From Alphaproteobacteria bacterium (GTDB lineage Bacteria; Pseudomonadota; Alphaproteobacteria; Micavibrionales; Micavibrionaceae), in NCBI GenBank assembly GCA_020848095.1, contig JADLAT010000017.1:1-64000 (forward strand): 64,000 bases of DNA, given 5' to 3'. A program made the position numbers and the translations under genes. A model generated the notes under the pieces. That model was not told where the DNA came from, ran no database searches, and saw nothing but the letters and a program-made list of their open reading frames with translations. Shown piece by piece: positions 1 through 10,105 of this stretch. Within the stretch, counting starts at the first letter, position 1. Each line of letters opens with the position of its first letter.

Positions 1-1
1 G

Positions 2-526
2 GCCCTGAATGTCATCACCGGCGATGCCCATATCACCTTAAGCAGGCCCGAATACCAAAAAGACGACCCGAAAGCGACATCCAATACCATCATCATGACA
101 AAGCCGGACGGCACAGTGCAGGATTTGACCCTTCTCCCTGAAAAAGATGGAGTCCTGCGCCTACAAATTCAGGCCGACCAACCCGGCATATACAGCTTTG
201 AAACCGCCGATGGGGAGAGCCGTTTTGCGGTTATAGGTGATCTTAATCCTCTTGAATACCGGGACATCCTCAGCACAGATAAAATCCTGCGTCCCTTAAG
301 CGCGCAAACCGGGGGCGGGCTTTGGCGACTTTCACAGACCACGCCCGCCCTGCGCACCGTCAGCGCCAATGCCCGAGCCGCCGGGAGCAACTGGGCGGGG
401 CTGAGAGACAATCATTCCTATATCGTGACCGGCGCGCATGAAAAACCGTTTCTGCCTTTTTGGGTAAGTGCGACTTTGCTTTTGGGGCTTGCGCTTATTT
501 CCTGGTGGCGCGAGGGGCGTTCATAA
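2..526 (+). CDS. C-terminal part of a membrane protein (5' end outside window)
   Basis: The reading frame is open from base 2 and stops at 524-526, so only the last 174 codons are present. The visible part is a soluble, probably extracytoplasmic region ending in one membrane segment (LPFWVSATLLLGLALISWW, about 20 residues from the end) and a short basic tail. This layout, with the GGLWRL and NHSYIVTG stretches, resembles the tail of the large alphaproteobacterial membrane proteins found beside MoxR/von Willebrand gene clusters. That match is from memory and unproven. The gene ends tail to tail with the following minus-strand kinase and overlaps it by six bases. Confidence 0.6.
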   Translation, partial: ALNVITGDAHITLSRPEYQKDDPKATSNTIIMTKPDGTVQDLTLLPEKDGVLRLQIQADQPGIYSFETADGESRFAVIGDLNPLEYRDILSTDKILRPLSAQTGGGLWRLSQTTPALRTVSANARAAGSNWAGLRDNHSYIVTGAHEKPFLPFWVSATLLLGLALISWWREGRS

Positions 527-2533
527 CGGGTTTGAGAGAACCTGCGCCAGAACGCGGCCTAACACCTGCTGCGGGACAGGTTTGCGCAGGCTGGCTTTGA
601 TGGCAGGCTGTTCTTTCATAAAATCCTCAAGCCTTTCCTGACTATATCCGGAAAGCAAAATAAAACGCAGCGCCGGAAAATCAAAAAGCGCCCGGTTTAT
701 CAGCTCCAATCCCGTCATTTTCGGCATATTCTGATCGGCCAGAACCAGATCATACGCGCCTTCGTTTTGCCGCAGCAGTTCCAGCGCCTTTAGCCCTGTC
801 GCCGCGCTCTCCACCGTGTATCCCAAGCGCATCAACATGGCTTCAATCATCTCCCGCACGTCTTTTTGATCCTCGACCAGCAATATACGACCCGCCGCGC
901 TTTTTAATTCAGCTTCATCTATAGGCGAATCGTTCACCGGACTTCCTGCGGCCAAAGGAAAGTACAGGTCAAAGCGGGTTCCCACCCCCACGCGGCTCAA
1001 TAACATCAAGGCCGCCTTGTGACTCACGATAACGCCATGCACCATAGACAACCCCAACCCCGTGCCTTTATCAACGGTTTTTGTTGTAAAAAACGGCTCG
1101 AAAGCATGCTCCATAGTTGCCCGGCTCATTCCAGAGCCTGTATCTTCGATACTCAAGCACATATAGGCCTGTCCTGCGACCAAAGCGCCCAGCATCAAAC
1201 ATGTCTCGCCGGGTCTGCGATCTTCCAGACGAATGATCGGCGGCATTTCGGGATCCGGGACTATCTGCTGAATGAAGGATGCCGGTGGCTCTGTATCCTG
1301 CGCCGGAATTAAACGAATATGCAGCACCCCTTTTCCTTCTTCCATCGCATCGCCCGCGTTCACGCACAGATTCATGATCATCTGGGAAATCCGTGTTGCG
1401 CTGCCGCTTACTGGCGCTGCGTCTTCTCCTATTTTCTGCCGCACCTCTATGCTGCGCGGCAGGCTGGCCCGGAGCATAGAAAGGCTTTCCTCCAACGGCT
1501 CACGCAGATCGAATATTTTTGTTTCACCGTCGGAGCGGCGCGAAAAAGCTAAAATGCCATCGACCAAAGACCGGGCCTGAAGCCCTGCCTGCAAGATATT
1601 CCGGGCATAGCCATGCGTCATACTGCCCTCGTCCAGATCTTCTAGCAAAAACTCGGCATAACCGTTCATCGAGGCCAGAATATTATTAAAATCATGCGCG
1701 ATTCCTCCGGCCAGCCGGCCAATCGCCTCCATTTTTTGCGCCTGATATAATTGATCCTGAATATTTTTACGCTCCTGTTCCGCCTTGATCTGCTCGGTCA
1801 CATCTCTGGCCGTGCCAATAAATCCGCCATCGGGCAAAAGTGTAATGGCCAGCTCCGCAGGAATGATAGTGCCGTCCAGCTTCACGATGGGGGAGCGTCC
1901 CCGCCAGTATCCGTTTTTCTTTAGCGTATGTAACACATGCTCGCGCACATAATCCTGTCCCTTACGGGGGTAGAGGTTAAGCCAGCTTTTGCCGATATAA
2001 AGCGGCACTTCGTGCGGTTTTATGCCGTGCAGGTCCATCAAAGCGCGATTCATATAGGACAAATGACCGCCGGCATCGACAATCCCAATACCCTCAAGAC
2101 AGGCCTCCATCGCCGCAAGCCGTTGCTCCAGCAATTGCAGCACCGCTTTTCTTTCATCATTCATACTATCAAGCCGGTACATCTTGAGGGCATTGAGCAA
2201 GAGCAACACAAACCCGACCGCGCCCATAATCACAACCGACCAATAGACCCACGCCTCCAGAACTCGTGCGGTGCGCCGAAGCTCTTCGATGCTGTGTAAA
2301 ACCATTCCTTCGGGGGCCTGACCGGGCAATCCATAAGCCGCCAGAAAGTCATAGTGCGTTTGTAAACTCTTGCGTTTTTCTGAAAGTCCGATCGAGGCAT
2401 GAATGGCCAACATCCCAAAGAACAAGATCGCCAGCCCCGGAAAAATGTACCGTATGGCGGAGGTTTTCCTTTTGACCCACCCCCTTACATTCAAAGAAAA
2501 ACTCCGGCTTTTGAATTTTTCTGTTTGACTCAT
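521..2533 (-). CDS. Hybrid sensor histidine kinase with C-terminal receiver domain
   Basis: Membrane-bound hybrid kinase of about 670 residues. It has two membrane segments (about 29-50 and 97-117) flanking a small periplasmic loop, a PAS domain (about 140-260), a dimerisation/phosphoacceptor helix with AGGIAHDFNN (His280), an HATPase domain (NAGDAM, DTGSGM, GTGLGLSMV) and a receiver domain with phosphoacceptor Asp600 (LADQNMP). The layout is CckA-like, but a better cckA lies at 7.5 kb, so this is a paralogue of unknown input. The start at 2533 is preferred because AAGG lies about nine bases upstream. A longer start at 2599 (22 more residues) has AGG touching the ATG. The output is presumably a phosphorelay through the receiver. 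Confidence 0.85.
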   Translation of the reverse strand: MSQTEKFKSRSFSLNVRGWVKRKTSAIRYIFPGLAILFFGMLAIHASIGLSEKRKSLQTHYDFLAAYGLPGQAPEGMVLHSIEELRRTARVLEAWVYWSVVIMGAVGFVLLLLNALKMYRLDSMNDERKAVLQLLEQRLAAMEACLEGIGIVDAGGHLSYMNRALMDLHGIKPHEVPLYIGKSWLNLYPRKGQDYVREHVLHTLKKNGYWRGRSPIVKLDGTIIPAELAITLLPDGGFIGTARDVTEQIKAEQERKNIQDQLYQAQKMEAIGRLAGGIAHDFNNILASMNGYAEFLLEDLDEGSMTHGYARNILQAGLQARSLVDGILAFSRRSDGETKIFDLREPLEESLSMLRASLPRSIEVRQKIGEDAAPVSGSATRISQMIMNLCVNAGDAMEEGKGVLHIRLIPAQDTEPPASFIQQIVPDPEMPPIIRLEDRRPGETCLMLGALVAGQAYMCLSIEDTGSGMSRATMEHAFEPFFTTKTVDKGTGLGLSMVHGVIVSHKAALMLLSRVGVGTRFDLYFPLAAGSPVNDSPIDEAELKSAAGRILLVEDQKDVREMIEAMLMRLGYTVESAATGLKALELLRQNEGAYDLVLADQNMPKMTGLELINRALFDFPALRFILLSGYSQERLEDFMKEQPAIKASLRKPVPQQVLGRVLAQVLSNPL

Positions 2534-2692
2534 CAAGACTGCCTTGTTTGTATTTTTGTGCCTAGAAACTTCGTTCGGCTCGCCCGTAACGCATTTCATC
2601 CTAGCGCAAAAAAAGACAGATCATTGATAAGAACGCCCGATAATGCAGGCGTATGCAGGACTAAGGGGCGATAAATTTAACATTTTTAGCGT

Positions 2693-4681
2693 TTAGAGCC
2701 TGTTTCTCTGGCTCATCGCGAGATGAATCGGCGCGGTTGGCGGTTTTTGGATGGTTTTAAGGCGCAAACGGTAGACATACACCCCCTCCATAACCCTTTG
2801 GACATAGTTTCTGGTTTCGTAAATCGGGATCATTTCAATCCAGTCAATCGGATCGACTTCGCCCGTACGCGGATCTCCAAAAGTTTTCAGCCATTGATTC
2901 ACGCGGCCCGGCCCGGCGTTATACGCCGCAATCGCCAGCGGATAAGAGCCGTCATAGCGCCGCAGTAAGTCGGAGAGATAGCGGCTTCCCAACGCGATGT
3001 TATGTTCCGGGCGCGATACCAGCCAGAGCGTTTGATGCGGCGCACCCATTTTTCCAGCAGTTTCTGTTGCCGTGGCCGGCATTAATTGCATCAATCCCAA
3101 AGCGCCCGCCGGGCTTTTTGCCTCAAAATCAAACATGCTTTCCTGACGGATAATGGCATGCACCAATGACCATTCAAGATCAATTCCCTGCAACCGCTCC
3201 GGTATCACGGGATAGGATTGCGCCGTTAAGAACAGCCCCTTATTTGTGGCATCTTTGGAAATGCGCACTGCCTCGGAAATTCGGCCCATATTTACGACCA
3301 TCTCCACCGCGAAGCGATAGGCCTTGGGCGTTTCATATTTTTTTATAAACGCCTTGATGAAACGTACAGAATCGGTATTCATGCCGGCCTTGCTGAATAA
3401 ATAGGCCGCTTGGACCAGCTCCTCACTTTCAAAAACCCGCATATCGTCCGCCGTCAATGTCGGCGGCGCGGCATGCGGAAGACCATAATCCACACCCAGT
3501 TCCGCAGCCGCCAACTGCCCATAGAAAACCGTCTGATACCTGGCGGCCTCCTCATACCAACGGCGCGCGGCCTCAGTGTTCTTTCGCGCCTCCATCGCCC
3601 GCCCGGCCCAATACGCAGCGCGGGCCCGACTGACCGGTGAAGAAACATTCTTATAAAGATTTTCGAAACGGCGCGCGGCCTCATCGGGTTTATTTACAAA
3701 GCGCAAAGCCAGCCATCCGGCCAACCATTCCGCCTGAGCAAACTCCAGCCCCTCTGTCTGAAAATGCTGCGCGGCCAGTAAATACGCGCTTTCATACATA
3801 TGACGTTCCATCAACCGACGGATCAGAATATGATGCTCTTTCCACCATGCACTTTTATTTTGAATATTATCAATGGGCGGCGGATGATGCAGAATTTCCA
3901 TCGCCTCAACATCCAGATTATTTTTCCGCCGCCAGCGCAAGCGCTCGAAGGCCAGACCGACATCGCCCTGCAGCGTGCGCGGCACCAAACGTATAAGAGC
4001 GCTTGCCTGCGGATCCTCTGCGGCAAGAGCGATGCGCGCCTCCGCAAGCTCCGGGTACCCTGCCCCCAGAACCTGCGCCAGTGCACGGGCGTTTGTATTT
4101 TGCTCACGCAACAGCATCGTATCGAAACGGCGTAAATGCGCGCCTCGATCAAGATAAGAGGCGTATATTCTGAAAATACGGCGCTGATCATCGCGCGAGA
4201 GTGTCGTTGTTGTCCACCAGTCCGATAGAAAAGCGCGGGCCTCCCCACTACGCCCGGCACTGATCAATGCCTGGGCGTATCTATCCACGCCTTCCGCCGT
4301 TTCTGGCGGATAGTCCCTGTACCAGGCGATCACCTCATTGGCCTTGAGGAAACCCGGCATAACCCGCTCAACTTTTCTCTTAAGGTTGTCCACGCCCGGC
4401 CAATCCGGGTTTTGGCGAATAAATTGCGCGAGCTGCGGATACGCATCGGCGGCATCTTTTCGGGAAAAAAGGAGCCAGAAATAAAGCTTGGAGGCAAAGG
4501 CGTCCTTTGTTCCTGCAAATATGTTCCGTCCGTCCTGCCATTTATCACGATTAACGGCCTCCAGACCGCGCAATGTTTGCGCCTGCAGAGCGGCCGATTG
4601 TTTTTCCGCCAGTGCCGGCGCACTGCTCACCGAACACAACGCCAAAAATAAGGCGGCGAAAGCGATTTCCTTGCATAGAAT
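2693..4681 (-). CDS. slt: Soluble lytic murein transglycosylase, apparently without a canonical start
   Basis: Periplasmic exolytic transglycosylase (GH23) that cleaves the MurNAc-GlcNAc bond of peptidoglycan. The C-terminal catalytic domain is clear: RQES with the catalytic Glu, SPAGALGLMQLMPATA, and AIAAYNAGPGRVNQWL. The long helical N-terminal part is the usual superhelical U/L domain. A signal peptide is visible (KEIAFAALFLALCSVSSA then PALA before EKQ). No ATG, GTG or TTG exists in frame between this signal peptide and the reverse strand of dapA. The frame stays open far into dapA, which is a shadow. The nearest plausible initiator is ATT at 4681-4679. Alternatively, one extra T in the T5 run near 4645 hides an ATG at 4676 (N-terminus MQGNRFRRLI). 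The product is certain, the start is not. Confidence 0.85.
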   Translation of the reverse strand: MLCKEIAFAALFLALCSVSSAPALAEKQSAALQAQTLRGLEAVNRDKWQDGRNIFAGTKDAFASKLYFWLLFSRKDAADAYPQLAQFIRQNPDWPGVDNLKRKVERVMPGFLKANEVIAWYRDYPPETAEGVDRYAQALISAGRSGEARAFLSDWWTTTTLSRDDQRRIFRIYASYLDRGAHLRRFDTMLLREQNTNARALAQVLGAGYPELAEARIALAAEDPQASALIRLVPRTLQGDVGLAFERLRWRRKNNLDVEAMEILHHPPPIDNIQNKSAWWKEHHILIRRLMERHMYESAYLLAAQHFQTEGLEFAQAEWLAGWLALRFVNKPDEAARRFENLYKNVSSPVSRARAAYWAGRAMEARKNTEAARRWYEEAARYQTVFYGQLAAAELGVDYGLPHAAPPTLTADDMRVFESEELVQAAYLFSKAGMNTDSVRFIKAFIKKYETPKAYRFAVEMVVNMGRISEAVRISKDATNKGLFLTAQSYPVIPERLQGIDLEWSLVHAIIRQESMFDFEAKSPAGALGLMQLMPATATETAGKMGAPHQTLWLVSRPEHNIALGSRYLSDLLRRYDGSYPLAIAAYNAGPGRVNQWLKTFGDPRTGEVDPIDWIEMIPIYETRNYVQRVMEGVYVYRLRLKTIQKPPTAPIHLAMSQRNRL

Positions 4682-4738
4682 GCGGGGAGCGTATAGATTG
4701 GACGGCGCTTTCCCACGATTTTTAACGAAAGAATATAC

Positions 4739-5644
4739 ATGTTTAAAGGCTCGATCACGGCGCTGATTACACCGTTTAAAAATAACGAGATCGACTGGCG
4801 TGCTTTTGAAAACCTTGTCGAGTGGCAGATTGAACAAGGCGTGCACGGCCTTGTTCCCTGTGGAACCACCGGTGAATCGCCAACGCTTTCGCATGATGAA
4901 CATATGAGCATAATCGAGAGATGCGTTGCTGTGGTCAACAAAAGAATTCCGGTTATCGCCGGAACCGGATCGAATTCGACGAGTGAAGCCATTGAGCTGA
5001 CGCAGCATGCCAAGGATATTGGCGCCGATGCCGCGCTGATTGTTACGCCTTATTACAACAAGCCAACGCAAGACGGTATGATCGCTCATTTTACGGCCAT
5101 CCATAATGCCGTATCCGTACCCATTGTGATTTATAATATTCCGGGACGCTGCGTGGTGGACATGACCCCTACGACAATGGGGAAGCTTGCCAAACTGCCC
5201 AATATTATCGGTGTCAAAGATGCCAGCAACGATCTTGCCCGCCCGCTTGAAACTGCGCGTGAATGCGGGCCGGACTTTATCCAGCTTTCGGGCGATGATG
5301 TCACGGCCGCCGCCTTTCTTGCACAGGGCGGACACGGCGTTATATCGGTGGTGTCCAACATCGCCCCCGCCTTGAGTGCGGGTATGCAAAATGCGTGGCA
5401 GAGCTGTGATCTTCAGACCTTCGCCCTTTTGCGTGATAAGCTCGGCCCGCTGGGGAAAAACCTGTTTTGCGAAAGCAATCCCGCGCCGCTTAAATACGCA
5501 GCCAGCAGGCTGGGGCTGTGCCGTGATGAGGTGCGTTTGCCGCTTTTGCCGGCCAGCCTGTCCGCGCGGGAGAAAGTTGACGAAGCGCTTCAATACGCTG
5601 GCTTGAGCGATAGCGCAGGAAAAATAGAAATGGCGCTTAGGTAA
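4739..5644 (+). CDS. dapA: 4-hydroxy-tetrahydrodipicolinate synthase
   Basis: Condenses pyruvate with aspartate semialdehyde, the first committed step of the lysine/diaminopimelate pathway that feeds peptidoglycan cross-links. It is a TIM-barrel aldolase of 301 residues, the family's normal length. Key motifs are GTTGE (residues 42-46), YYNKP (105-109), the catalytic Tyr132 in YNIPGR and the Schiff-base Lys160 in GVKDAS. It is transcribed divergently from slt, with only about 57 bases between the predicted starts. smpB follows six bases after the stop, so the two are probably cotranscribed. Confidence 0.97.
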   Translation: MFKGSITALITPFKNNEIDWRAFENLVEWQIEQGVHGLVPCGTTGESPTLSHDEHMSIIERCVAVVNKRIPVIAGTGSNSTSEAIELTQHAKDIGADAALIVTPYYNKPTQDGMIAHFTAIHNAVSVPIVIYNIPGRCVVDMTPTTMGKLAKLPNIIGVKDASNDLARPLETARECGPDFIQLSGDDVTAAAFLAQGGHGVISVVSNIAPALSAGMQNAWQSCDLQTFALLRDKLGPLGKNLFCESNPAPLKYAASRLGLCRDEVRLPLLPASLSAREKVDEALQYAGLSDSAGKIEMALR

Positions 5645-5650
5645 TAATTT

Positions 5651-6148
5651 ATGACCTCCGGAAAAAGCAAAAAGAAACATGCTCTGATCTCGACCAGTCA
5701 GACCGTCGCCGACAACCGTCAAGCGGGTTACGAATACACGCTGGAAGACCGATTTGATGCCGGTATCATGCTGGTTGGCACGGAGGTTAAATCCCTGCGC
5801 CACGGGCAAGGCTCTATCAAAGAGGCGTATGTCGGACCCAAGAGCGGTGAAATCTGGATTTTTAATGCCAATATTCCGGAATACCAACAGGCCAGTCAGT
5901 ATTTGCAGCATGACCCCAAACGCCCGCGCAAGCTGCTTTTGCGCCGACGAGAAATCCATAAATTGCTGGGCGCGGTCACGCGCGAGGGTTACACCATCAT
6001 CCCGACCAAGCTGTATTTTGATGCCAGAGGCATGGCCAAAATTGAAATTGCGCTGGCTAAAGGCAAAAAGCTTCATGACAAACGGGCCACCGAAAAAGAG
6101 CGTGACTGGAACAAGCAAAAAGGGCGGCTTTTACGGGAGAAGAATTAG
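5651..6148 (+). CDS. smpB: SsrA-binding protein SmpB
   Basis: Binds tmRNA and delivers it to stalled ribosomes for trans-translation. The 165 residues show the family core: YTLEDRFDAGIMLVGTEVKSLR, then GSIKEAYV, and the basic C-terminal tail with KGKKLHDKR that enters the mRNA channel. The start lies six bases after dapA, and this dapA-smpB order is common in alphaproteobacteria. The gene faces recA tail to tail across about 50 bases in which no strong terminator was seen. Confidence 0.97.
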   Translation: MTSGKSKKKHALISTSQTVADNRQAGYEYTLEDRFDAGIMLVGTEVKSLRHGQGSIKEAYVGPKSGEIWIFNANIPEYQQASQYLQHDPKRPRKLLLRRREIHKLLGAVTREGYTIIPTKLYFDARGMAKIEIALAKGKKLHDKRATEKERDWNKQKGRLLREKN

Positions 6149-6197
6149 CATTCGTAATTCTTCCCCGCTTTCTAACCTGTTTAAAAACCCCGTTTAT

Positions 6198-7334
6198 CTA
6201 ACCTGATTTTTTCTTGGAAGTTGGCGCACTCTCTTCCATGTCCTCCGCCGTATCAGAGGATGGTTCATCGTTATCCGGCGCGACAAGCAAGGCATCGGCA
6301 ACGGGACCTGCGTTCTCTCTGATCTGCGCTTCGAGCCTGGCCGCAACTTCCGGATTATCCCGCAGGAAGTTTTTTGCGTTTTCGCGCCCCTGTCCTATGC
6401 GTTGCTCCCCGTAAGAGAACCATGAACCGGATTTTTCGACCAGATTTCCAGCCACACCCAGATCCAGAAGTTCTCCGGTTTTGGATATCCCCTCCCCGTA
6501 CATGATATCAAATTCCACCTGACGGAATGGCGGCGCCATTTTATTCTTTACGACCTTGACCCGGGTTTGATTTCCGACAATTTCCTCCCGATCCTTGATC
6601 GCGCCGATACGGCGAATATCCAGACGGACAGAGGCATAGAATTTTAAAGCGTTTCCGCCTGTCGTCGTCTCCGGCGAACCAAACATCACGCCAATTTTCA
6701 TACGAATCTGATTGATAAAAATTACAATGGTGCGCGAACGGGAAATGGAGCCGGTTAGCTTACGCAGCGCCTGAGACATCAAACGGGCCTGCAGCCCCAC
6801 ATGGGTATCGCCCATCTCCCCCTCAAGCTCGGCCCGCGGGACCAAAGCCGCAACGGAATCCACAACCAGAACATCCAGCGCACCAGAACGCACAAGCGTA
6901 TCCACAATTTCCAGAGCCTGCTCCCCACCATCGGGCTGAGAGATCAAAAGATCCTCAACATTCACGCCAAGTTTTCGAGCGTAGGTTGGGTCCAGAGCAT
7001 GCTCAGCATCCACAATGGCGCATGTTCCACCATTTTTTTGCGCTTCGGCGATAACCTGCAGCGCCAATGTGGTTTTTCCGGAGCTTTCCGGCCCATAAAT
7101 CTCAACAATTCGTCCGCGCGGCAACCCACCAATCCCCAAGGCAATATCCAGCCCAATAGAGCCTGTTGATATCGCCTCGACATTCATAGGGTTTTCCCCG
7201 CCACTTAATTTCATGATAGAGCCTTTTCCAAAGGCCCGCTCAATCTGTAACAGGGCGGCATCAAGGGCTTTTTTCTTATCTCCGGAATTTTGTGTGCTCA
7301 TCTCTTTACCCGTTTTCAGTTGTGTAACGCTCAT
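6198..7334 (-). CDS. recA: Recombinase RecA
   Basis: Strand-exchange ATPase of homologous recombination and co-protease for LexA. The 378 residues include Walker [10 protein letters not shown], the [15 protein letters not shown] stretch, Walker [16 protein letters not shown], the loop [13 protein letters not shown] and the usual acidic C-terminus. The start at 7334 is chosen over an internal ATG at 7301 because GAAGGAG lies eight bases upstream of the first. Regulation is visible: a perfect alphaproteobacterial SOS box and a TTGACT -35 element lie upstream. Confidence 0.98.
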   Translation of the reverse strand: MSVTQLKTGKEMSTQNSGDKKKALDAALLQIERAFGKGSIMKLSGGENPMNVEAISTGSIGLDIALGIGGLPRGRIVEIYGPESSGKTTLALQVIAEAQKNGGTCAIVDAEHALDPTYARKLGVNVEDLLISQPDGGEQALEIVDTLVRSGALDVLVVDSVAALVPRAELEGEMGDTHVGLQARLMSQALRKLTGSISRSRTIVIFINQIRMKIGVMFGSPETTTGGNALKFYASVRLDIRRIGAIKDREEIVGNQTRVKVVKNKMAPPFRQVEFDIMYGEGISKTGELLDLGVAGNLVEKSGSWFSYGEQRIGQGRENAKNFLRDNPEVAARLEAQIRENAGPVADALLVAPDNDEPSSDTAEDMEESAPTSKKKSG

Positions 7335-7413
7335 TATTTTTCTCCTTCTTCATGACATATGGGCTGCGGCCTGTAAATTCTCCATTGCGGTCATTGCCGT
7401 TCTTATGCACAAG

Positions 7414-7440
7414 AATGTATTCTTTTTGTTCTACAGTCAA
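7414..7440 (-). promoter_or_regulatory. recA promoter
   Basis: On the minus strand TTGACT (7440-7435) is followed after 15 bases by TACATT (7419-7414), about 80 bases upstream of the recA start. The -35 is near consensus. The -10 is imperfect and the spacer is short, so the exact -10 is uncertain. It lies directly downstream of the SOS box. Confidence 0.55.
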
Positions 7441-7448
7441 CACAAAAA

Positions 7449-7463
7449 GAACAAAAAATGAAC
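7449..7463 (-). promoter_or_regulatory. LexA (SOS) box upstream of recA
   Basis: GAAC-N7-GAAC on the plus strand, which is GTTC-N7-GTTC in the direction of recA. This is the direct-repeat LexA operator of alphaproteobacteria, different from the CTGT-N8-ACAG box of gammaproteobacteria. It sits just upstream of the recA -35 element, so LexA binding would block the promoter. Confidence 0.85.
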
Positions 7464-7475
7464 TTTATGCATTTA

Positions 7476-7495
7476 CACCCCAAATCAACGGGGTG
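7476..7495 (-). terminator. Hairpin after cckA stop
   Basis: CACCCC and GGGGTG form a six-base-pair stem with an eight-base loop, seven bases beyond the cckA stop codon. There is no T-run in the cckA direction, so it may be a weak or Rho-assisted terminator separating cckA from recA. Confidence 0.35.
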
Positions 7496-7501
7496 AGCGC
7501 C

Positions 7502-10018
7502 TCACCCACCCAGAACATCTTTAACTTTTTCAGCCAGTTGCTTGAGCGTGAATGGCTTGGGGAGGAAATAGATATTCTCCCCCATATGGTCCTTGAGTTT
7601 ATCCTCGGTATAGCCGGACATAAAAATAATTTTGAGATGAGGGCTAATCTCGCGCATGCGCCGGGCCAAGGTCGGGCCGTCCATAATTGGCATCACAACA
7701 TCGGTTACCAGCAAATCAATGGCTTTATTTTCCTGCCGCTGCATCAGCTCCAAAGCACTTTCCCCGCTATCGGCTGTCAAAACCTCATACCCTTTATTGC
7801 TGAGCGCCCGCTGGGAGAACGTCCGCACGGCATCTTCATCCTCCACCAGCAAAATGCGCTCCGTTCCCGTGAGGTCTTTTGATTCGTTGATATCAATACC
7901 CGGTTTTTCGGCAGCCTCATCCGTTTCCGTTTCATGGGCGCGCGGCAGGTAAATGTAAAAGGTCGTGCCCTTGCCGATTTTGCTCTCAACATCCAAAAAG
8001 CCGCCAGTCTGGCGAATAATACCGTAAACCGTAGCCAGCCCCAACCCGGTTCCCTCCCCCACCGCTTTGGTGGTAAAGAAAGGCTCAAAAATACGAACCA
8101 GATTATCCTCAGGAATACCGCAGCCCGTATCTTGAACCGTAATAAGGGTCCAGTGCCCCGGCGGCATTTCCTCAGAAATCAGCTTTTTAAGTTTTCTATT
8201 GGTAAAATTTTCCGTCTGAATCGTGAGTTGCCCGCCGCCGCCCATAGCATCCCTAGCGTTTACGGCCAGATTGATCAGAACCTGCTCCATCTGGCCCTCA
8301 TCCACCTTCACCAGCCCGACATCGCGGCCATGAATCAGGTCCAGCTCTATATTTGCGCCGATCAAGCGCCGCAGAAGATGGGAAAGCTCGGTCAGAATAT
8401 CGCCGACATCATGTACGCGCGGGCGCAGGGTTTGCTGGCGTGAAAACGCCAGAAGCTGGCGCACCAGATTAGCCGCTCGATTAGAGTTTTGCTTGATCTG
8501 CATAATATCGCCAAAAGACGGATCACCGGGTTTATGCCGCAAAAACAGCAAATCGCAAAAACCGATAATGGCCGTAAGCAGATTATTAAAGTCATGCGCC
8601 ACACCGCCCGCAAGCTGGCCGATGGCCTGCATTTTTTGTGATTGGACGAACTGCGCCTCCAATGCTTTTTTCTCTGAAAGATCGATGAAGTGCAAAACCG
8701 TATTGCCACCAACCTTGAATTTTCGGGCGTGCATCTGGGTTTCCACCTGCGTTTTTCCGTCCTGCAGAGAAATCTCCAGAGGGGCCTCAAGCTGCTGGCC
8801 TTGTTCGATTCGGCCCATGGCGGAGAGAACCTCCTCCCGATTTTCCTCATCAATGAGCGATTCAAATTTACGCCCTTCAAGCTGCTCGACCGGAAGCCCG
8901 AGCATGGCGGCAAAGGCGTTGTTGCAATCGGCAATAGCGCCTTCCTTATCCACCAGAATAATACCCAGTGGCGCTTCATCAAAGAAACGCTGGAAACGGT
9001 CTTCAGAGGCCTTGAGCGCAAGACTCATTTCCCGCTCGATGGTCATATCGTGAACCACCGCCCGTGTGCGGACACGCCCGCCACCCTCCCGAACGATGAC
9101 CTGATTAACGGAAGCCAGAAAGGTTTTGCCGCCAACGCCCTTCATCCGGACTTCCACAATCTGGCGCGTTTTTCCGCCTTCGATCAGATCATAGGGCTGC
9201 ACATTTTCCGGGGGCTCCGCCAGATAGGTATGCAATACGCCGCTGTTCAAGAGGTAAAACAGATCCTCCCCCAGCCAGCGGGCGAAGGTTGCATTGGCAA
9301 AGATAAACCGGCCATTTTCATCGACAGAGAAAAATCCCACCGGGGCATTATCGGTAAAGTCGATCAGCTTTTCGCGCTCATCCCGAATGGCCGTGTCCGC
9401 CGTTCGTTTTTGTGTGACGTCATCAATACGCCAGTGGATAAATCCCGCACGGCCCGAAATCGGCTGAGCTGTCACCGTCAACCAGCGTTCACGGTCCCCA
9501 AATTTGGAAAACAGCTCAACAGAATCGCTCAAGCCGCGCTGCGCCTGCTCCGCCAGCAATAAAAAATGTGCGCTGCCTTCTGCGTTACCCTCAAACAAAC
9601 GCAGCAGGCTGGCATAGCCGAGTGGCCCGGCCCCCTGACAAAGTTTCTCAAAATTCCTGTTACAATAGAGCATGCTGCCCGTGCTATCGGTGATCATTCT
9701 GGCTGCGCGGGAGCCTTCCATCACTTCGCGTATAAGCTCCGTTTCCTCACTGCGCACCCGGTTGATCTTATAGACGTAATGGACCACCAGCCCGGTAAAG
9801 GTCATGACAACGAATAACAACCCCACAAGCACGCGCTCGCCGGGGTCTACACCTTCGGAGATAAAAGAAAAAACAAAAAATCCGCAGAAAAGTACAATTA
9901 AAACTGGCAAAAACCAGCCCTCATAAGATTTGCGTGCCGAGAGCGCGGGCAAAGCCGCAGGCTCAGACTGACCCCGCCCATGATGACGGGCAACGAACTC
10001 GGCATTATCAATATCCAT
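7502..10018 (-). CDS. cckA: Cell-cycle hybrid histidine kinase CckA
   Basis: Membrane kinase/phosphatase at the top of the phosphorelay that, through ChpT, sets the phosphorylation of the cell-cycle regulator CtrA. It has two N-terminal membrane segments, three PAS-like regions (between about 100 and 450), the phosphoacceptor region [18 protein letters not shown] (His475), a long HATPase domain ([38 protein letters not shown]) and a C-terminal receiver with Asp773 (LLVTDVVMP). Length and order match CckA well. The start is the ATG at 10018; a TTG at 10036 has no ribosome site. The gene ends the flgB-to-flhB operon strand, tying cell-cycle control to the flagellar locus. TTAA-N7-TTAA promoters elsewhere in the window suggest CtrA is active in this organism. 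Confidence 0.95.
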   Translation of the reverse strand: MDIDNAEFVARHHGRGQSEPAALPALSARKSYEGWFLPVLIVLFCGFFVFSFISEGVDPGERVLVGLLFVVMTFTGLVVHYVYKINRVRSEETELIREVMEGSRAARMITDSTGSMLYCNRNFEKLCQGAGPLGYASLLRLFEGNAEGSAHFLLLAEQAQRGLSDSVELFSKFGDRERWLTVTAQPISGRAGFIHWRIDDVTQKRTADTAIRDEREKLIDFTDNAPVGFFSVDENGRFIFANATFARWLGEDLFYLLNSGVLHTYLAEPPENVQPYDLIEGGKTRQIVEVRMKGVGGKTFLASVNQVIVREGGGRVRTRAVVHDMTIEREMSLALKASEDRFQRFFDEAPLGIILVDKEGAIADCNNAFAAMLGLPVEQLEGRKFESLIDEENREEVLSAMGRIEQGQQLEAPLEISLQDGKTQVETQMHARKFKVGGNTVLHFIDLSEKKALEAQFVQSQKMQAIGQLAGGVAHDFNNLLTAIIGFCDLLFLRHKPGDPSFGDIMQIKQNSNRAANLVRQLLAFSRQQTLRPRVHDVGDILTELSHLLRRLIGANIELDLIHGRDVGLVKVDEGQMEQVLINLAVNARDAMGGGGQLTIQTENFTNRKLKKLISEEMPPGHWTLITVQDTGCGIPEDNLVRIFEPFFTTKAVGEGTGLGLATVYGIIRQTGGFLDVESKIGKGTTFYIYLPRAHETETDEAAEKPGIDINESKDLTGTERILLVEDEDAVRTFSQRALSNKGYEVLTADSGESALELMQRQENKAIDLLVTDVVMPIMDGPTLARRMREISPHLKIIFMSGYTEDKLKDHMGENIYFLPKPFTLKQLAEKVKDVLGG

Positions 10019-10105
10019 AGATAGAAAATGCCACAAAGGCCGTAAGAAAAACAGACCCCCTCTTTGTAATCGGGCTACCCGTCCACGGATTTTATTGCTC
10101 CGCTC

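Noticed and set aside
4682-6118. Upstream extension of the slt reading frame to 6118 on the minus strand
   Set aside because: It is antisense to dapA and smpB, both certain, and its translation is Arg/Gly-rich shadow sequence.
8690-9562. 290-codon plus-strand frame inside cckA
   Set aside because: Antisense shadow of a well-conserved kinase.
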